Positions 10,101 through 19,120 of a stretch of DNA of 64,000 nt are shown one piece after another (position 1 is the first letter of the stretch; every line of letters starts with the position of its first letter). Both the position numbers and the translations under genes were made by a program. Location: contig NZ_PKRO01000002.1 of NCBI RefSeq assembly GCF_002855495.1, forward strand, positions 1-64,000, given 5' to 3'. The stretch is from Porphyrobacter sp. TH134. Its GTDB lineage: Bacteria; Pseudomonadota; Alphaproteobacteria; Sphingomonadales; Sphingomonadaceae. The notes under the pieces were generated by a model, which had not been told where the DNA came from, ran no database searches, and saw only the letters and a list, made by a program, of their open reading frames with translations.

Positions 10101-11931
10101 GCACATCGGCCAGCGCGCCTTCGATCAGCGCCGCGCGGCCCAGCAACGCTTCGGCATCGCGGCCTGCGGGCACGGTCAGGATGAAATCATGGATCGAGCC
10201 GAGGCTGGCATCGGTCAGAAAGGTCGGCACTTCGGCGGCCACCCGGAACCCGAAATTCTCCAGTGCCGGGACCGCATCGGACAAGGCCAGCGTGCCGCCC
10301 AGCACATAGGCTTTCAGCCGCAGGGTATCGGCCCCGTCACCCTCCAGCCGGTACAAGCGCACCGCGCGGGCGGCGCTCCCCTCGGCCACGGCCAGCGTGC
10401 GCAGCTTGGCAATATCGCGGGCGGCTTCGTGCGGGCCATAGGTCAGGCGGTAACCGGTCGGGAAGGCCGGGGCATAACGCGCCGCCAGCGCAGCGGCGCG
10501 GCCCGCGTCTTCGGTGTCGGCCAGATGGCCCGCCACCGTCTCGTTCCAGCCGCGCAGCATCTGCGCCAATTGCGCTTCGATCACGGCGTCATCGGGCAGA
10601 TCATCGCAGGCGCGCACATCGATCAGGAAGCGCAGCAGGGCAAGGCTGCTGCTTTCCACCTCAAGGCTCCAGTCGAGCAGCGCCGCCCCGGGCGCGGCCA
10701 GCAGCATCGCCTGGATCTGCAAGCGCACATCGGTCGACAGCTGATCGCGCGGCAGCCAGACAAAGGCGAAGACATGCCGTTCCAGCATCGAACGCACCAT
10801 GATGAGACGCGGGCGGGGCCGGTCGATCAGCGCCATCTTGGTCATCACCAGATCAGCGACACGCGCCGGATCGAAGGCGGTCAAAAGATCGTTGGGCAAA
10901 GAGGTGAAGGCGTGCACCAGCGCCTTGCCATTATGCCCGGCGGGATCGAACCCGGCCTGCGCGGTCAGATCGGTCACCATCGTCCGCAGCACCGGCACTT
11001 CGCCCGGGCGGGCGTTAAGCGCGGCGCTCGTCCACAGCCCGGCATGGATCGACAGCGCGGTAATGGTGCCGCCTTCGCGTACCGGCACGATAAACAGATC
11101 GAGCGGGCTGGCGCGGTGGACGCGGGCGTGAACGTTGGATTTGATCGCCAGCAGCGCCTTGGGCGTGCCTGCCGCGTCCTGGCGGTCGAACCAGTCGAAG
11201 GCGCGGTCATAGCTGATTTCGGCCAGCAGATCCTGCGCGGATGCAGTGCAGATGCCCAGCCGATCGGTGATCGTGCCGTCGCGGTGGCGGGTCAGGTGGC
11301 CCAACTGGGTCAGCATCCCTGCCCCGAGCCATGCCAGCAACGCGCCCGCTTCGGCGTCGACGGCCTGTGCGCGCACCGCATCCGCGTTCATCGCCGCCTG
11401 CAATTGCGGCCAGTCGCTGACCGCCGCATGGACATCGCCCAGCGTGGTGTGCAGCGCGTCGAGCAGGTCGCGCCGCTGGCGGGCATCGACGCGCGGGGTT
11501 TCGATATAGATCAGCGATTCGCGCGTGCCGGCCGCTTCCAGTCCGGTGATCGCGCCCGCAGCATCGCGCTGCACTGGCACGACGGGGTGCAGCATCCGGT
11601 CGATCCCCAACCCTTGCGCAGCAATCGTCGCCGCGACCGAATCGACCAGAAACGGCATGTCGTCATTGATAACCGCAATCCGCAGATGCCGCCGCTCGCC
11701 GCCTGTAGATTCGAGCTGGACCAGCGCTTGCCCGGGCGCGCGGGTGGCAGCAGCGCCAAGGAGATATTCCGCCGCCTCGTCCAGCGCCGCCTTTTGATCG
11801 GATGCGCGGGCCGGGGCATCGCCGGGCAATAAGGAGGCCTCAAGCTGGCGGCGCAGGGCCTTGATCAAGGGGCGGCTTGGCGGGCTGGCCGGTGATTTGG
11901 GCGCGGCGGCGGCGACAGTCTTGGACCCCAT
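7198..11931 (-). CDS. NAD-specific glutamate dehydrogenase, large (GDH-180) type
   Basis: Oxidative deamination of glutamate to 2-oxoglutarate. About 1577 aa, the normal size of the 180-kDa GDH family. A long N-terminal regulatory region is followed by the catalytic core with GGLRWSDRRDDFRTEV and VPTGAKGGFY, and a Rossmann segment (TVAGCGDMSGDVFGNGM). An ATG at 11955 is in frame, but AGGAG sits correctly before the ATG at 11931, so the shorter start is preferred. Monocistronic. Confidence 0.95.
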   Translation of the reverse strand: MGSKTVAAAAPKSPASPPSRPLIKALRRQLEASLLPGDAPARASDQKAALDEAAEYLLGAAATRAPGQALVQLESTGGERRHLRIAVINDDMPFLVDSVAATIAAQGLGIDRMLHPVVPVQRDAAGAITGLEAAGTRESLIYIETPRVDARQRRDLLDALHTTLGDVHAAVSDWPQLQAAMNADAVRAQAVDAEAGALLAWLGAGMLTQLGHLTRHRDGTITDRLGICTASAQDLLAEISYDRAFDWFDRQDAAGTPKALLAIKSNVHARVHRASPLDLFIVPVREGGTITALSIHAGLWTSAALNARPGEVPVLRTMVTDLTAQAGFDPAGHNGKALVHAFTSLPNDLLTAFDPARVADLVMTKMALIDRPRPRLIMVRSMLERHVFAFVWLPRDQLSTDVRLQIQAMLLAAPGAALLDWSLEVESSSLALLRFLIDVRACDDLPDDAVIEAQLAQMLRGWNETVAGHLADTEDAGRAAALAARYAPAFPTGYRLTYGPHEAARDIAKLRTLAVAEGSAARAVRLYRLEGDGADTLRLKAYVLGGTLALSDAVPALENFGFRVAAEVPTFLTDASLGSIHDFILTVPAGRDAEALLGRAALIEGALADVLNGVGEDDPFNRLIPAAGLAPREANWLRAIYRYLRQTGVSYTIYTVVDALVAAPQVTAAMIALFAARHNPAFAGDRDEAITAAQGAFTRGLAKVTAINDDRLLRLYRAVIDAVLRTNAFDPAAAEALAFKLESARVPGLPKPLPWREIFVYSVRVEGIHLRSGKVARGGLRWSDRRDDFRTEVLGLMKAQRVKNAVIVPTGAKGGFYPKQLPSPAIDREGWAAEGRAAYEIFIRTLLSVTDNIVDGTVVHPQAVEVLDGEDPYFVVAADKGTATFSDIANGIAQGRDFWLDDAFASGGSNGYDHKAMGITARGAWVSVQRHFREMGIDVQTQSVTVAGCGDMSGDVFGNGMLLSKALKLVAAFDHRHIFIDPAPDPLASWKERARMFALPRSSWEDYDPALISKGGGVFPRTAKSIKLSKQAREVLGIDAKDIEPEALITAILKAPVDLMWFGGIGTYVKAAHENNVAVGDPANDSLRVDATEMRARVIGEGANLGVTQAGRIAFSLNGGRINTDFIDNSAGVDCSDNEVNIKIALAAATASGKLSQKKRNTLLAAMTDDVAALVLEDNRLQALALSIAESGGAGATPAYVRLIERLEEVGDFDRRTEGLADGETLVRRAADGQGLTRPELAVLLSSAKLALQAAIEASTLPDDPVLDDVLLARFPAAMRKAYSQEIRAHRLRREMIATSLSNRIVNRLGMVHPFELAEEEGVGLAEVAAAFVVAERLFGLDPLWRELDGADIPEAARLALFDRLAAAVGNLMSDVLRTASGKVAAGAMIGALGGGVTALIAGREELLTAEPRARSTVLRTSFAAMGSPDALSAKVANLFDFDGAVGLAQAALASGMEAKLLTHAFTDIGALLGLDWAQGTAAHMSPSDIWERLLVSGLARDFQQMRIEFLRRQIADKTNSKAGNADPRGAVADWAQRNAAGVAQFRKLIARAQARPPVGAAMLAQIASQARNLLER

Positions 11932-12061
11932 GCGTGGCTCCTGCTCATCCTGCATTCCGGCATCGCATACCTGTAATATTATTGTGCCGGATTGTTGTTA
12001 TCGTGTCGTCTGGCGATACCCGCTTTCATGACTGCGGCGCAAGCGTGATGATTGCGTGGAA

Positions 12062-13057
12062 TCACGCCGCGGGCACGGTTTCGCAGGCTTCCAGCGTCAG
12101 TTCCAGGCTGCGGATGCGGGCGTCCGGATCATAGGTTGCGCCCGACAGCAGGATCTCGTCCGCCCCGGTGCGGGCGACGAAGGCGGCAATCGCCTCGCGC
12201 ACCTGCGCCGGCGTGCCGACAGCGGCGGCCTGACCGATATGCGCCAGCATCGCCTGCGCATGGGCGGGCAGCGTGTCGTGATAGTCCGCAATCGGCGGGG
12301 GCAGCTTGCCGGGCGTGCCACTGCGCAGCCGCACAAAGCTTTGCTGCTGGCTGGAGGCCAGCAGGCGCGCGGCGGCTTCGGTTTCGGCAGCGAACACGTT
12401 CATGGCAACCATCACATGCGGCTGCGGACAGGCCTCGGACGGCTGGAAATCGCGGCGATAGACGGCAAGGGCTGCGTCAAGGTGATCGGGCGCGAAATGG
12501 GCGGCAAAGGCATAGGGCAGGCCCAGCTTGGCGGCGAGGCTTGCGCCGAACAGGCTCGATCCCAGCATCCACAATTCCACCTTGGCGCCCAGCCCCGGCG
12601 TCGCGGCGATCGGCAAGTCATAGTCGCCCGTCAACAGCGCGCGCAGCTCCACCACGTCCTGCGGGAAGTATTCGGCGGCCTGATGCAGGTTCTTGCGCAG
12701 GGCGCGCTGCAATTCCGGCCCCGCCCCCGGCGCGCGGCCCAGCCCCAGATCGATCCGGCCGGGAAACAGCGCGTCCAGCGTGCCGAACTGCTCGGCGATC
12801 TGGAACGGGGTGTGATTGGGCAGCATGATCCCGCCCGATCCGATGCGGATGCGGCTGGTGGCATTGCCGATATGGGCGAGCACCACGGACGTGGCCCCGC
12901 CCGCGATCCCGTCCATCGCGTGATGTTCGGCGACCCAGAACCGGTCGCACCCGAAGGCTTCTGCGGCGCGGGCGAGCCCGGTGGTGGCCGCAAAGGCTTC
13001 GGTCAGCGTGCCGCCTTCGCGCACCGGCACCAGATCGAGGACGGAAAAACGGGTCAT
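12062..13057 (-). CDS. LLM-class flavin-dependent oxidoreductase (luciferase-like)
   Basis: A 331-aa single-domain protein of the bacterial luciferase-like monooxygenase family. Seen: the WVAEHHAM motif near residue 45, IRIGSGGIMLPNH, and AEQFGTLDALFPGRIDLGLGRAPG. These are hallmarks of the MsnO8/YhbW-type subgroup that uses FMNH2. The substrate is unknown. Its start codon overlaps the stop of the upstream TPR gene by 4 bp (ATGA), so the two are co-expressed. Confidence 0.88.
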   Translation of the reverse strand: MTRFSVLDLVPVREGGTLTEAFAATTGLARAAEAFGCDRFWVAEHHAMDGIAGGATSVVLAHIGNATSRIRIGSGGIMLPNHTPFQIAEQFGTLDALFPGRIDLGLGRAPGAGPELQRALRKNLHQAAEYFPQDVVELRALLTGDYDLPIAATPGLGAKVELWMLGSSLFGASLAAKLGLPYAFAAHFAPDHLDAALAVYRRDFQPSEACPQPHVMVAMNVFAAETEAAARLLASSQQQSFVRLRSGTPGKLPPPIADYHDTLPAHAQAMLAHIGQAAAVGTPAQVREAIAAFVARTGADEILLSGATYDPDARIRSLELTLEACETVPAA

Positions 13058-13917
13058 GACTTTGGGGTATCCTCCTGCGGGGCGGCAGTGTCGCCCGCTT
13101 GGCCGAGCTGCGCAAGGTAGTCCTTGGCGGTCGCGGCGGCGGGGCTTTCAGGCGCAAGGTCGATCACCGATTGCCAGCTCGCCCGTGCGGCATCATCGCG
13201 CCCCGCCAGCACTGCGATCACCCCGGCTTCCAGCCCGATGTCAGGGTCTTGCGGCGTCAGCAGCACGGCGCGTTCGATGGCGGTCTGCGCCTCGCTCAGC
13301 CGGTCAAGGCGGCGCAGCAGGGTGGCTTTCAGCAGCCAGCCCTCGGGCCGTTCGGGCGCCAGCGTGGTGGCCGCTTCCAGCGCCGCCAGCGCCTCGTCAC
13401 CGCGCCCCAGCGACACCAGCGCGCGGGCGCGATCGGTCGCGGCAATGGCGGCGAGCGGGGCGGCATCGGCGGCGCGGGCATCGGTTTCGGCCAGAGTCAA
13501 CAGATCGAGCGCGCCCTGCGCATCCCCGCCGCCCAGCGCGGCGTTGCCCGCCAGCGCGGCGAATCGCGCGCGGGTGCGGGTCTCGCCCTCGGGCGTATCG
13601 GCACGGGCGGCGATAAAGGCGGTTCGGGCATCGTCCCACAGGCCCAGCTCGGCTGACGCCGTGCCAAGGCAATGGTTGGCCAGCACCCGATCCGTCCCGC
13701 GCGTCTCGCTGCGGCGGATCTGCGCCATGGAATGCGCGCGTGCGGGATCCTGTTCGATCTGGTCGAGGCACATCTCGAACCATGCGGTGGTGGCATCGGC
13801 CGCGCCCTTCACCCCATCCGAGCGGGGCGGGCGGTCGCGCACCAGATCGTCATTGGGCAGCCCGCCCGTCAGCGGATTGGGGCCGACTTGCAGCAGCAGG
13901 GCAAGGATCAGGGACAC
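13054..13917 (-). CDS. Tetratricopeptide-repeat protein
   Basis: A 287-aa Ala-rich protein with a short hydrophobic N-terminus and at least three TPR-like helix pairs in the C-terminal half (for example LGRGDEALAALEAATTLAPERPEG). TPRs mediate protein-protein contacts, and no catalytic motif is seen. It begins with GTG, with a hydrophobic MSLILALLLQ stretch that may be a signal or anchor. It is the first gene of a two-gene unit with the LLM oxidoreductase and ends 6 bp upstream of the alpha/beta hydrolase stop. Confidence 0.8.
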   Translation of the reverse strand: MSLILALLLQVGPNPLTGGLPNDDLVRDRPPRSDGVKGAADATTAWFEMCLDQIEQDPARAHSMAQIRRSETRGTDRVLANHCLGTASAELGLWDDARTAFIAARADTPEGETRTRARFAALAGNAALGGGDAQGALDLLTLAETDARAADAAPLAAIAATDRARALVSLGRGDEALAALEAATTLAPERPEGWLLKATLLRRLDRLSEAQTAIERAVLLTPQDPDIGLEAGVIAVLAGRDDAARASWQSVIDLAPESPAAATAKDYLAQLGQAGDTAAPQEDTPKS

Positions 13918-13923
13918 GTGTGG

Positions 13924-14658
13924 CTATCCGTAAAATTCGGCCACGATGGCCTTGAGAGCGGCAATGTCGCTATCCCGCGACAGGCGATGATCGCCGTCTT
14001 CTATCAGACTTACCTGAACATCAGCCGAAGCCAGCGCCGCCTTGAGGCGCAGGCTGATGTCCCACGGCACGTCGGCGTCCGCCTTGCCGTGGAGCAAGCG
14101 CACCGGGCAGGTGATGGCAATGCTGCTTTCCAGCCGCAGGTGACATTCGGCATCGGCGAAGAACTTCGCGTAAGTGGGCGTGGGTTCGGGGCCATAGGGA
14201 TTGGGTTCATAGATCGTCTCCCCCGCGGCGAGCGCGGCGCGCTGATCCTCGGTATAGCCCCAGCGGGTGAAATCGGGCGCGGGCGCGATGCCGATCAGTC
14301 CGGCGCAGCGGTGCTTGAGATGTTCAGCCACCAGCAGCATCAGCCACCCGCCCATCGACGATCCCACCAGCAGCACCGGGCCACTGACGTAACACGCGAT
14401 CAGCGCCAGCACCTCGTCGCGCCAGCCGCTCAGCATCCCGTCGGCAAATTCGCCGTCACTTGCCCCGCAGCCCGAATAGTCGAGCAGCAGGCAGGCCCGG
14501 CCCTGCGCCTCAGCCTCGGCAAACAATGCGGTCGCCTTGCTGCCGCTCATGTCGGACATGTAGCCGGGCAGAAAGACGAGGCAGGGGCCGGCCCCATGCG
14601 TGTAGCGAAAGGCCACCCGGCGGCGATCATACAGCGTGTGATAGAGAATGTCGGTCAT
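13924..14658 (-). CDS. Alpha/beta hydrolase
   Basis: A hydrolase of about 244 aa with the nucleophile elbow GSSMGG, an acid residue in HGKADADVPWD and the catalytic His in DGDHRLSRD. The motif DYSGCGASDG fits a serine hydrolase of the esterase/acyl-peptide type. An in-frame ATG 12 codons upstream (14694) gives an unlikely Arg-rich extension, so 14658 is preferred. The substrate cannot be deduced. It is divergent from phoD. Confidence 0.82.
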   Translation of the reverse strand: MTDILYHTLYDRRRVAFRYTHGAGPCLVFLPGYMSDMSGSKATALFAEAEAQGRACLLLDYSGCGASDGEFADGMLSGWRDEVLALIACYVSGPVLLVGSSMGGWLMLLVAEHLKHRCAGLIGIAPAPDFTRWGYTEDQRAALAAGETIYEPNPYGPEPTPTYAKFFADAECHLRLESSIAITCPVRLLHGKADADVPWDISLRLKAALASADVQVSLIEDGDHRLSRDSDIAALKAIVAEFYG

Positions 14659-14778
14659 GCCCCATCCATGCCTTGCACGGGAGCGCAAAGGCAACCATTC
14701 TGGCGCGGCGCGCGGCGACGGGCTTCTTCACCGGCCACTGTCACAGCAGCGCAACGCAAGAGGGATAAGCGCCGCGCC

Positions 14779-16455
14779 ATGTTCAAAACCGACACCGCCT
14801 CCCAGCCCACCCCGCAACCCACATCCGGCGTGACCGCGCTCACCCGCCGCAACCTGTTCACGCTCGCCGGGGCATCGGCGGCGATGGCCGCCGCGCCGCT
14901 CGCCGCGCGCAGTTTCGGCACCGGCTTCACCCACAATGTGGCGAGCGGGGAGCCGTCGGCCAATTCGGTACTGCTGTGGACGCGCTTTGTCGCCGAGGCG
15001 GAAACCGCCCTGACCTGGCAGGTGAGCGAAAACGAGGATTTCACCCGCCCAGTCGCCGAAGGCAGCGTGACCGCCAGCCCGGCGCGCGACTGGTGCGCCA
15101 AGGGTATCGCCACGGGTCTCGCGCCGGGGCGCTGGTATTTCTACCGCTTTATCGCGCCCCGCGGCGCGACTTCGCCCGTGGGCCGCACTCGCACCCTGCC
15201 GCAAGGGCCGACCGCCAGCGTCAGGCTCGCCGTCTTCTCATGCTCCAACTTCGGGTTCGGCTGGTTCAACGCCTATGGCCACGCCGCCGAAGTCAACGAT
15301 GCCGAACTGGCGCTGCATCTGGGCGATTACATCTACGAATATGGCGCGGGCACCTATCCCGATGCCCAGCAGGCGGTGGCGGGCCGCGTGCTTGATCCCA
15401 CCACCGAAATCGTCGCGCTGACCGATTACCGCCTGCGCTACGCCACCTACCGCGCCGATCCCGATTGCCAGCGATTGCATCAGGTGCTGCCGATGATCGC
15501 GGTGTGGGACGATCACGAAAGCGCCAACGACAGCTACGAAACCGGCGCGCAGAACCACCAACCCGACACCGAGGGCGATTGGAACACACGCAAGGCCGCG
15601 GCCAAGCAGGCCTACCGCGAATGGATGCCGGTGTCGGACGCGCCCTATGCCGCCTATCAGATCGGCGATCTGGCGACTTTGTTCCGGCTCGATACCCGGC
15701 TGGAGGGGCGCGACAAGCAGCTCGATCTGGGCATGGTGCTGAAAGGCCAGACCGATCCGCAAGCCGCGATGGAAGCGCTGGCGCGGTTCAAGGATGGCGC
15801 CTGGGCCGATCCCGCGCGGCAATTGCTGGGCCAGCCGCAGGAACAATGGCTGGCCGAAGGGCTCGCCGCATCGACCGCCGACGGCACGGCGTGGCAGGTG
15901 CTGGTGCAGCAGGTGCTGATCGGCAATCTGCGCACGCCCGTCAGCCTCGCCGATCAGCTTGGCAGCAGCGTTCCCGATTATGTGCGCGACCGGCTGAGGG
16001 CCGCCGCCCTCGCCAGCCAGATGGGCCTGCCCGCCAATATGGACGCATGGGACGGCTATCCCGCCGCGCGCGAACGGGTGTTCAAGGCGGCGCTGGCGGC
16101 CGACGCCAATCTGCTGGTGCTGGCGGGTGACACCCACAATGGCTGGGCCTTCGAACTGGCGCAGGACCGCACCCCGGTGGGGGTGGAACTGGGCGTGTGT
16201 TCGGTCAGCTCGCCCGGCTTTGAAAACTACCTTGCCGCCATCCCCCCCGCCGATCTGGCAAGCGCGCTGGTTGCCACCAACGAAAGCCTGAAATGGGCCG
16301 ACACCGCCCAGCGCGGCTACATGGTGGTGGAACTGACGCCCACGCGCGCGGTGACCGAATACCGCTTCAGCGCCGGGATCAAGCAGCGTTCGACGCAGCT
16401 TGCGGGCACGAAGCGGATCACGACCGAGAAGGGCAGCGGCAAGCTGGCGGTGTGA
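14779..16455 (+). CDS. phoD: PhoD-like alkaline phosphatase/phosphodiesterase
   Basis: A 558-aa periplasmic phosphatase. It starts with a Tat signal (LTRRNLFTLAGASAAMAAAP), then a PhoD N-terminal domain (FTHNVASGEPSANSVLLWTR). The metallophosphatase core contains LHLGDYIYEYG, VWDDHESAND and LAGDTHNGWAF, matching the Fe/Ca ligand motifs of PhoD. It cleaves phosphate mono- and diesters. The open frame extends far upstream, but the Tat signal fixes the start. Only one CTGTCA half-site lies upstream, so no convincing Pho box. Confidence 0.92.
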   Translation: MFKTDTASQPTPQPTSGVTALTRRNLFTLAGASAAMAAAPLAARSFGTGFTHNVASGEPSANSVLLWTRFVAEAETALTWQVSENEDFTRPVAEGSVTASPARDWCAKGIATGLAPGRWYFYRFIAPRGATSPVGRTRTLPQGPTASVRLAVFSCSNFGFGWFNAYGHAAEVNDAELALHLGDYIYEYGAGTYPDAQQAVAGRVLDPTTEIVALTDYRLRYATYRADPDCQRLHQVLPMIAVWDDHESANDSYETGAQNHQPDTEGDWNTRKAAAKQAYREWMPVSDAPYAAYQIGDLATLFRLDTRLEGRDKQLDLGMVLKGQTDPQAAMEALARFKDGAWADPARQLLGQPQEQWLAEGLAASTADGTAWQVLVQQVLIGNLRTPVSLADQLGSSVPDYVRDRLRAAALASQMGLPANMDAWDGYPAARERVFKAALAADANLLVLAGDTHNGWAFELAQDRTPVGVELGVCSVSSPGFENYLAAIPPADLASALVATNESLKWADTAQRGYMVVELTPTRAVTEYRFSAGIKQRSTQLAGTKRITTEKGSGKLAV

Positions 16456-16469
16456 GAACGCTTCGTCGC

Positions 16470-16498
16470 GTGACTTTTCGTCCTTGCGCGCCTATCTG
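16470..16498 (+). promoter_or_regulatory. Candidate promoter of the thrS leader
   Basis: GTGACT (16470-16475) and TATCTG (16493-16498) are separated by 17 bp. They match the -35 and -10 consensus at about 4/6 and 3/6. If used, transcription would start around 16504-16506, that is at or next to the leader-peptide ATG at 16505. This would resemble the leaderless trpL described in rhizobia. Confidence 0.4.
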
Positions 16499-16504
16499 AC
16501 GGCC

Positions 16505-16582
16505 ATGGCCAAGCTGCTTGCCACTCCCTGCACCACCACCACGACCCGGACGACTAGCCGGGGGCGGGGGGCTGTGCGTTAA
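16505..16582 (+). CDS. Threonine-rich leader peptide of thrS (attenuator)
   Basis: A 25-codon ORF (ATG to TAA) containing eight Thr codons: one at codon 7, five in a row at codons 10-14, and two more at codons 16-17. It ends 127 bp before thrS. Directly after the Thr codons come G-rich and C-rich segments able to form alternative hairpins. The composition and position are those of an amino-acid-sensing leader peptide as in the his, trp, thr or pheST attenuators. Ribosome stalling at uncharged tRNA-Thr would favour read-through. No good Shine-Dalgarno precedes it. It is too short for usual gene finders. Confidence 0.75.
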   Translation: MAKLLATPCTTTTTRTTSRGRGAVR

Positions 16583-16614
16583 GCGCGAGGCCCGCCGCCC
16601 GGTTCGGGGCGGCG
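16562..16614 (+). terminator. Attenuator: competing antiterminator and terminator hairpins upstream of thrS
   Basis: Terminator stem: CGCCGCCC (16593-16600) pairs with GGGCGGCG (16607-16614) over a 6-nt loop. It is followed by a weak T-rich stretch (TGTTCT). Antiterminator: GGGCGGGGGGC (16562-16572) pairs with GCCCGCCGCCC (16590-16600) at 10 of 11 positions, using the same C-rich strand, so the two are mutually exclusive. A ribosome stalled on the Thr codons (16532-16555) leaves 16562 onward free. One that reaches the stop codon at 16580 covers it. Read directly from sequence; folding energies not computed. Confidence 0.65.
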
Positions 16615-16708
16615 CGGTGTTCTCCCCTGACCGTATCGCTCAACACCGCTCTTCCGGTGCGCCTCTGCTTGTGGCAGGGCGTGCCGCAAACGAGACGGAC
16701 CAACGACG

Positions 16709-18712
16709 ATGACCGAACTGCTCAAGATCAGCCTGCCCGATGGATCGGTGCGCGAAGTGCCCGCGGGCTCGACCCCGGCGGATATTGCTGCCGCGATCGG
16801 CCCCGGCCTTGCCAAGGCGGCGATTGCCGCGCGCGTTGACGGGGAACTGCGCGATCTCACCCGGCCTTTCGACGGGGACGCGAATCTCGCTCTGGTGACG
16901 AGCCGTGACGAGGCCGACGCGCTCGAACTCGCGCGCCACGATTATGCCCATGTGCTGGCCGAAGCGGTGCAATCGCTATTCCCCGGCACGCAGATCACCT
17001 TCGGCCCGGCGACCGACGATGGGTTCTATTACGACGTGAAGGCGCCCGACAGCCGCGAGCCGTTCAGCATGGACGATCTCCCCGCCATCGAGGAGGAAAT
17101 GCGCCGCATCATCCGCGCCGACAAGCCGCTGCGCCGCGAAGTGTGGAGCCGCGAAGACCTCATCGCCAAATGGGCGGGTGAGGGCGAAACCTTCAAGGCC
17201 GAATGGGCCAAGGAACTGCCCGAGGGCGAGGAACTGACGGTCTATTGGAGCGGCAACGACTGGCTCGATATGTGCCGCGGCCCGCATCTGCCCTCGACCG
17301 GCAAGCTCGATCCCGACGCCTTCAAGCTGATGCGCGTCGCCGGGGCCTATTGGCGCGGCGACCAGAACAATGCGCAGCTGACCCGCATCTACGGCACCGG
17401 CTGGCTCAACAAGAAGCAGCTGAACGCTCACCTCACGCGCCTCGAAGAAGCCGCCAAGCGCGATCACCGCAAGCTGGGGCGCGAGATGGACCTGTTCCAC
17501 TTGCAGGAAGAGGCCCACGGTTCTGTCTTCTGGCACCCCAAGGGCTACCGCATCTGGCGCGAGCTGGAAGCCTATATGCGCCGCAAGATGGACGGTTCGG
17601 GCTACCGCGAAATCAAGACCCCGCAGCTGATGGACGTGCGCCAGTGGACCCAGTCGGGCCACTGGGGGAAATACGCGCAGAACATGTTCGCGGTGCCCGA
17701 CATGGTGCCCGAAGTGGACGAGGAGTCCGGCGCGGCCTCCCCCAAGGTGGCCGACGATGCCGCGTGGATGGCGATCAAGCCGATGAACTGCCCGGCGCAC
17801 GTGATGGTCTTCAAGCAGGGCATCACCTCCTACCGCGACCTGCCGATCCGGCTGGGCGAAATGGGCTGCTGCCACCGCAACGAGCCCCACGGCGCGCTCC
17901 ACGGGCTGATGCGCGTGCGCCAGTTCACGCAGGACGACGCGCATATCTTCTGCACGGAACAGCAGGTGGTGGGCGAAGTGCAGGCCTTCCTCGCGCTGGC
18001 GGATTCGGTCTACCGCGACTTCGGCTTTACCTATGACATCAAGCTGGCCCTGCGCCCCGAAAAGCGCTTCGGCAGCGAGGCGGACTGGGACAAGGCCGAG
18101 CAGGAATTGCGCGATGCGCTGACCGCCAATGGCCTCGCATGGGAAGAACTGCCGGGCGAAGGCGCGTTCTATGCGCCCAAGCTCGAATGGCACCTCACCG
18201 ACGCGATCGGGCGCACCTGGCAGGTCGGCACCATCCAGTCCGACCGCGTGCTGCCCGAACGCTTGGACGCGAACTACATCGGCGAGGATGGCGAAAAGCA
18301 CCGCCCGGTGATGCTCCACCGCGCGATCTTCGGCAGCTACGAACGCTTCATCGGCATTCTGATCGAGCACTTCGCCGGCAAGCTGCCGACGTGGCTTGCG
18401 CCGGTGCAGGCGGTGGTCGCCACCATCGTGTCGGACGCCGATGGTTATGCCCACGATGTCGAAGCGCAGCTGAAGGCCGCCGGTATCCGGGTCGAGACCG
18501 ACACCCGCAACGAGAAGATCAACTACAAGGTGCGCGAACACAGCCTCGCGAAGGTCCCGCACCTGCTGGTGGTCGGCAAGCGCGAGGCCGAGGAAGGCAC
18601 GGTCGCTGTGCGCACGCTCGGCGCGGAGCACCAGAAGGTGATGCCGCTTGCCGAGGCGATCGCAATGCTCAAGGCCGAAGGCACCCCGCCCGATCTCAAG
18701 ACGGAGAACTGA
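16709..18712 (+). CDS. thrS: Threonine--tRNA ligase
   Basis: Class II aminoacyl-tRNA synthetase of 667 aa, full length. TGS domain at residues 1-65 ([19 protein letters not shown]), second additional editing domain ([11 protein letters not shown]), then the catalytic core with zinc ligand C361 in MNCPAHVM, a His in [10 protein letters not shown] and another in [13 protein letters not shown]-terminal anticodon-binding domain follows. It lies 127 bp downstream of a Thr-codon leader ORF and attenuator, so its expression is probably tuned by tRNA-Thr charging (inference). It is followed 2 bp later by the DUF305 gene. Confidence 0.97.
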   Translation: MTELLKISLPDGSVREVPAGSTPADIAAAIGPGLAKAAIAARVDGELRDLTRPFDGDANLALVTSRDEADALELARHDYAHVLAEAVQSLFPGTQITFGPATDDGFYYDVKAPDSREPFSMDDLPAIEEEMRRIIRADKPLRREVWSREDLIAKWAGEGETFKAEWAKELPEGEELTVYWSGNDWLDMCRGPHLPSTGKLDPDAFKLMRVAGAYWRGDQNNAQLTRIYGTGWLNKKQLNAHLTRLEEAAKRDHRKLGREMDLFHLQEEAHGSVFWHPKGYRIWRELEAYMRRKMDGSGYREIKTPQLMDVRQWTQSGHWGKYAQNMFAVPDMVPEVDEESGAASPKVADDAAWMAIKPMNCPAHVMVFKQGITSYRDLPIRLGEMGCCHRNEPHGALHGLMRVRQFTQDDAHIFCTEQQVVGEVQAFLALADSVYRDFGFTYDIKLALRPEKRFGSEADWDKAEQELRDALTANGLAWEELPGEGAFYAPKLEWHLTDAIGRTWQVGTIQSDRVLPERLDANYIGEDGEKHRPVMLHRAIFGSYERFIGILIEHFAGKLPTWLAPVQAVVATIVSDADGYAHDVEAQLKAAGIRVETDTRNEKINYKVREHSLAKVPHLLVVGKREAEEGTVAVRTLGAEHQKVMPLAEAIAMLKAEGTPPDLKTEN

Positions 18713-18714
18713 CC

Positions 18715-19116
18715 ATGAAGCGTATCCTCGCCCTGGCACCCGCCATTCTGTTGCTGGCCGCCTGCGGGGCCGAAACCCCCAAGGATGAAGCCGCCGCCGT
18801 CGATCATTCGACCATGGACCATTCCGGCCATGACATGGGCGGGGAGGCAAAGGCCGAACTCACCGAGGCGCAGGCCGCCTACAAGGCCGTGAACGACCGG
18901 ATGCACGCCGGGATGGCCGATATCCCCGCCGATGCCGACGTCGCTTTCATGCAGGGCATGCTCGCCCATCACAAGGGCGCGGTCGAAATGTCCGAAGTGG
19001 CCCTGAAATATGCCAAGGATGAAAAGGCCCGCGATCTCGCCACCCGCGTAATCGCGGCGCAAAAGGCCGAAATCGCCGAGATGGAAGCCTGGCTCAAAGC
19101 GCGTAGCGCCCCGTAG
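18715..19116 (+). CDS. DUF305 lipoprotein, His/Met-rich
   Basis: A 133-aa secreted lipoprotein: signal peptide ending in lipobox LLAAC, then a His/Met/Asp-rich linker (DHSTMDHSGHDMGG) that looks metal-binding, and a DUF305 four-helix domain with FMQGMLAHHKGAVEMSE. DUF305 proteins are often found with copper or heavy-metal genes, but their function is not settled. It starts two bases after the thrS stop, so it is probably co-transcribed with thrS, a non-obvious partner. Confidence 0.88.
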   Translation: MKRILALAPAILLLAACGAETPKDEAAAVDHSTMDHSGHDMGGEAKAELTEAQAAYKAVNDRMHAGMADIPADADVAFMQGMLAHHKGAVEMSEVALKYAKDEKARDLATRVIAAQKAEIAEMEAWLKARSAP

Positions 19117-19120
19117 CCAC

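Noticed and set aside
9001-11832. A 943-codon open frame on the plus strand opposite the glutamate dehydrogenase gene
   Set aside because: High GC content keeps the antisense frame open; the protein is low complexity (Gln/Arg/His/Gly-rich) with no domain, while the minus strand encodes a clear GDH.
14742-14748. CTGTCAC as a Pho box for phoD
   Set aside because: Only one half-site; no second CTGTCA-type repeat 11 bp away.
13672-14778. Long in-frame extension upstream of phoD
   Set aside because: It lies antisense to the TPR and hydrolase genes, and the Tat signal peptide marks the true start at 14779.
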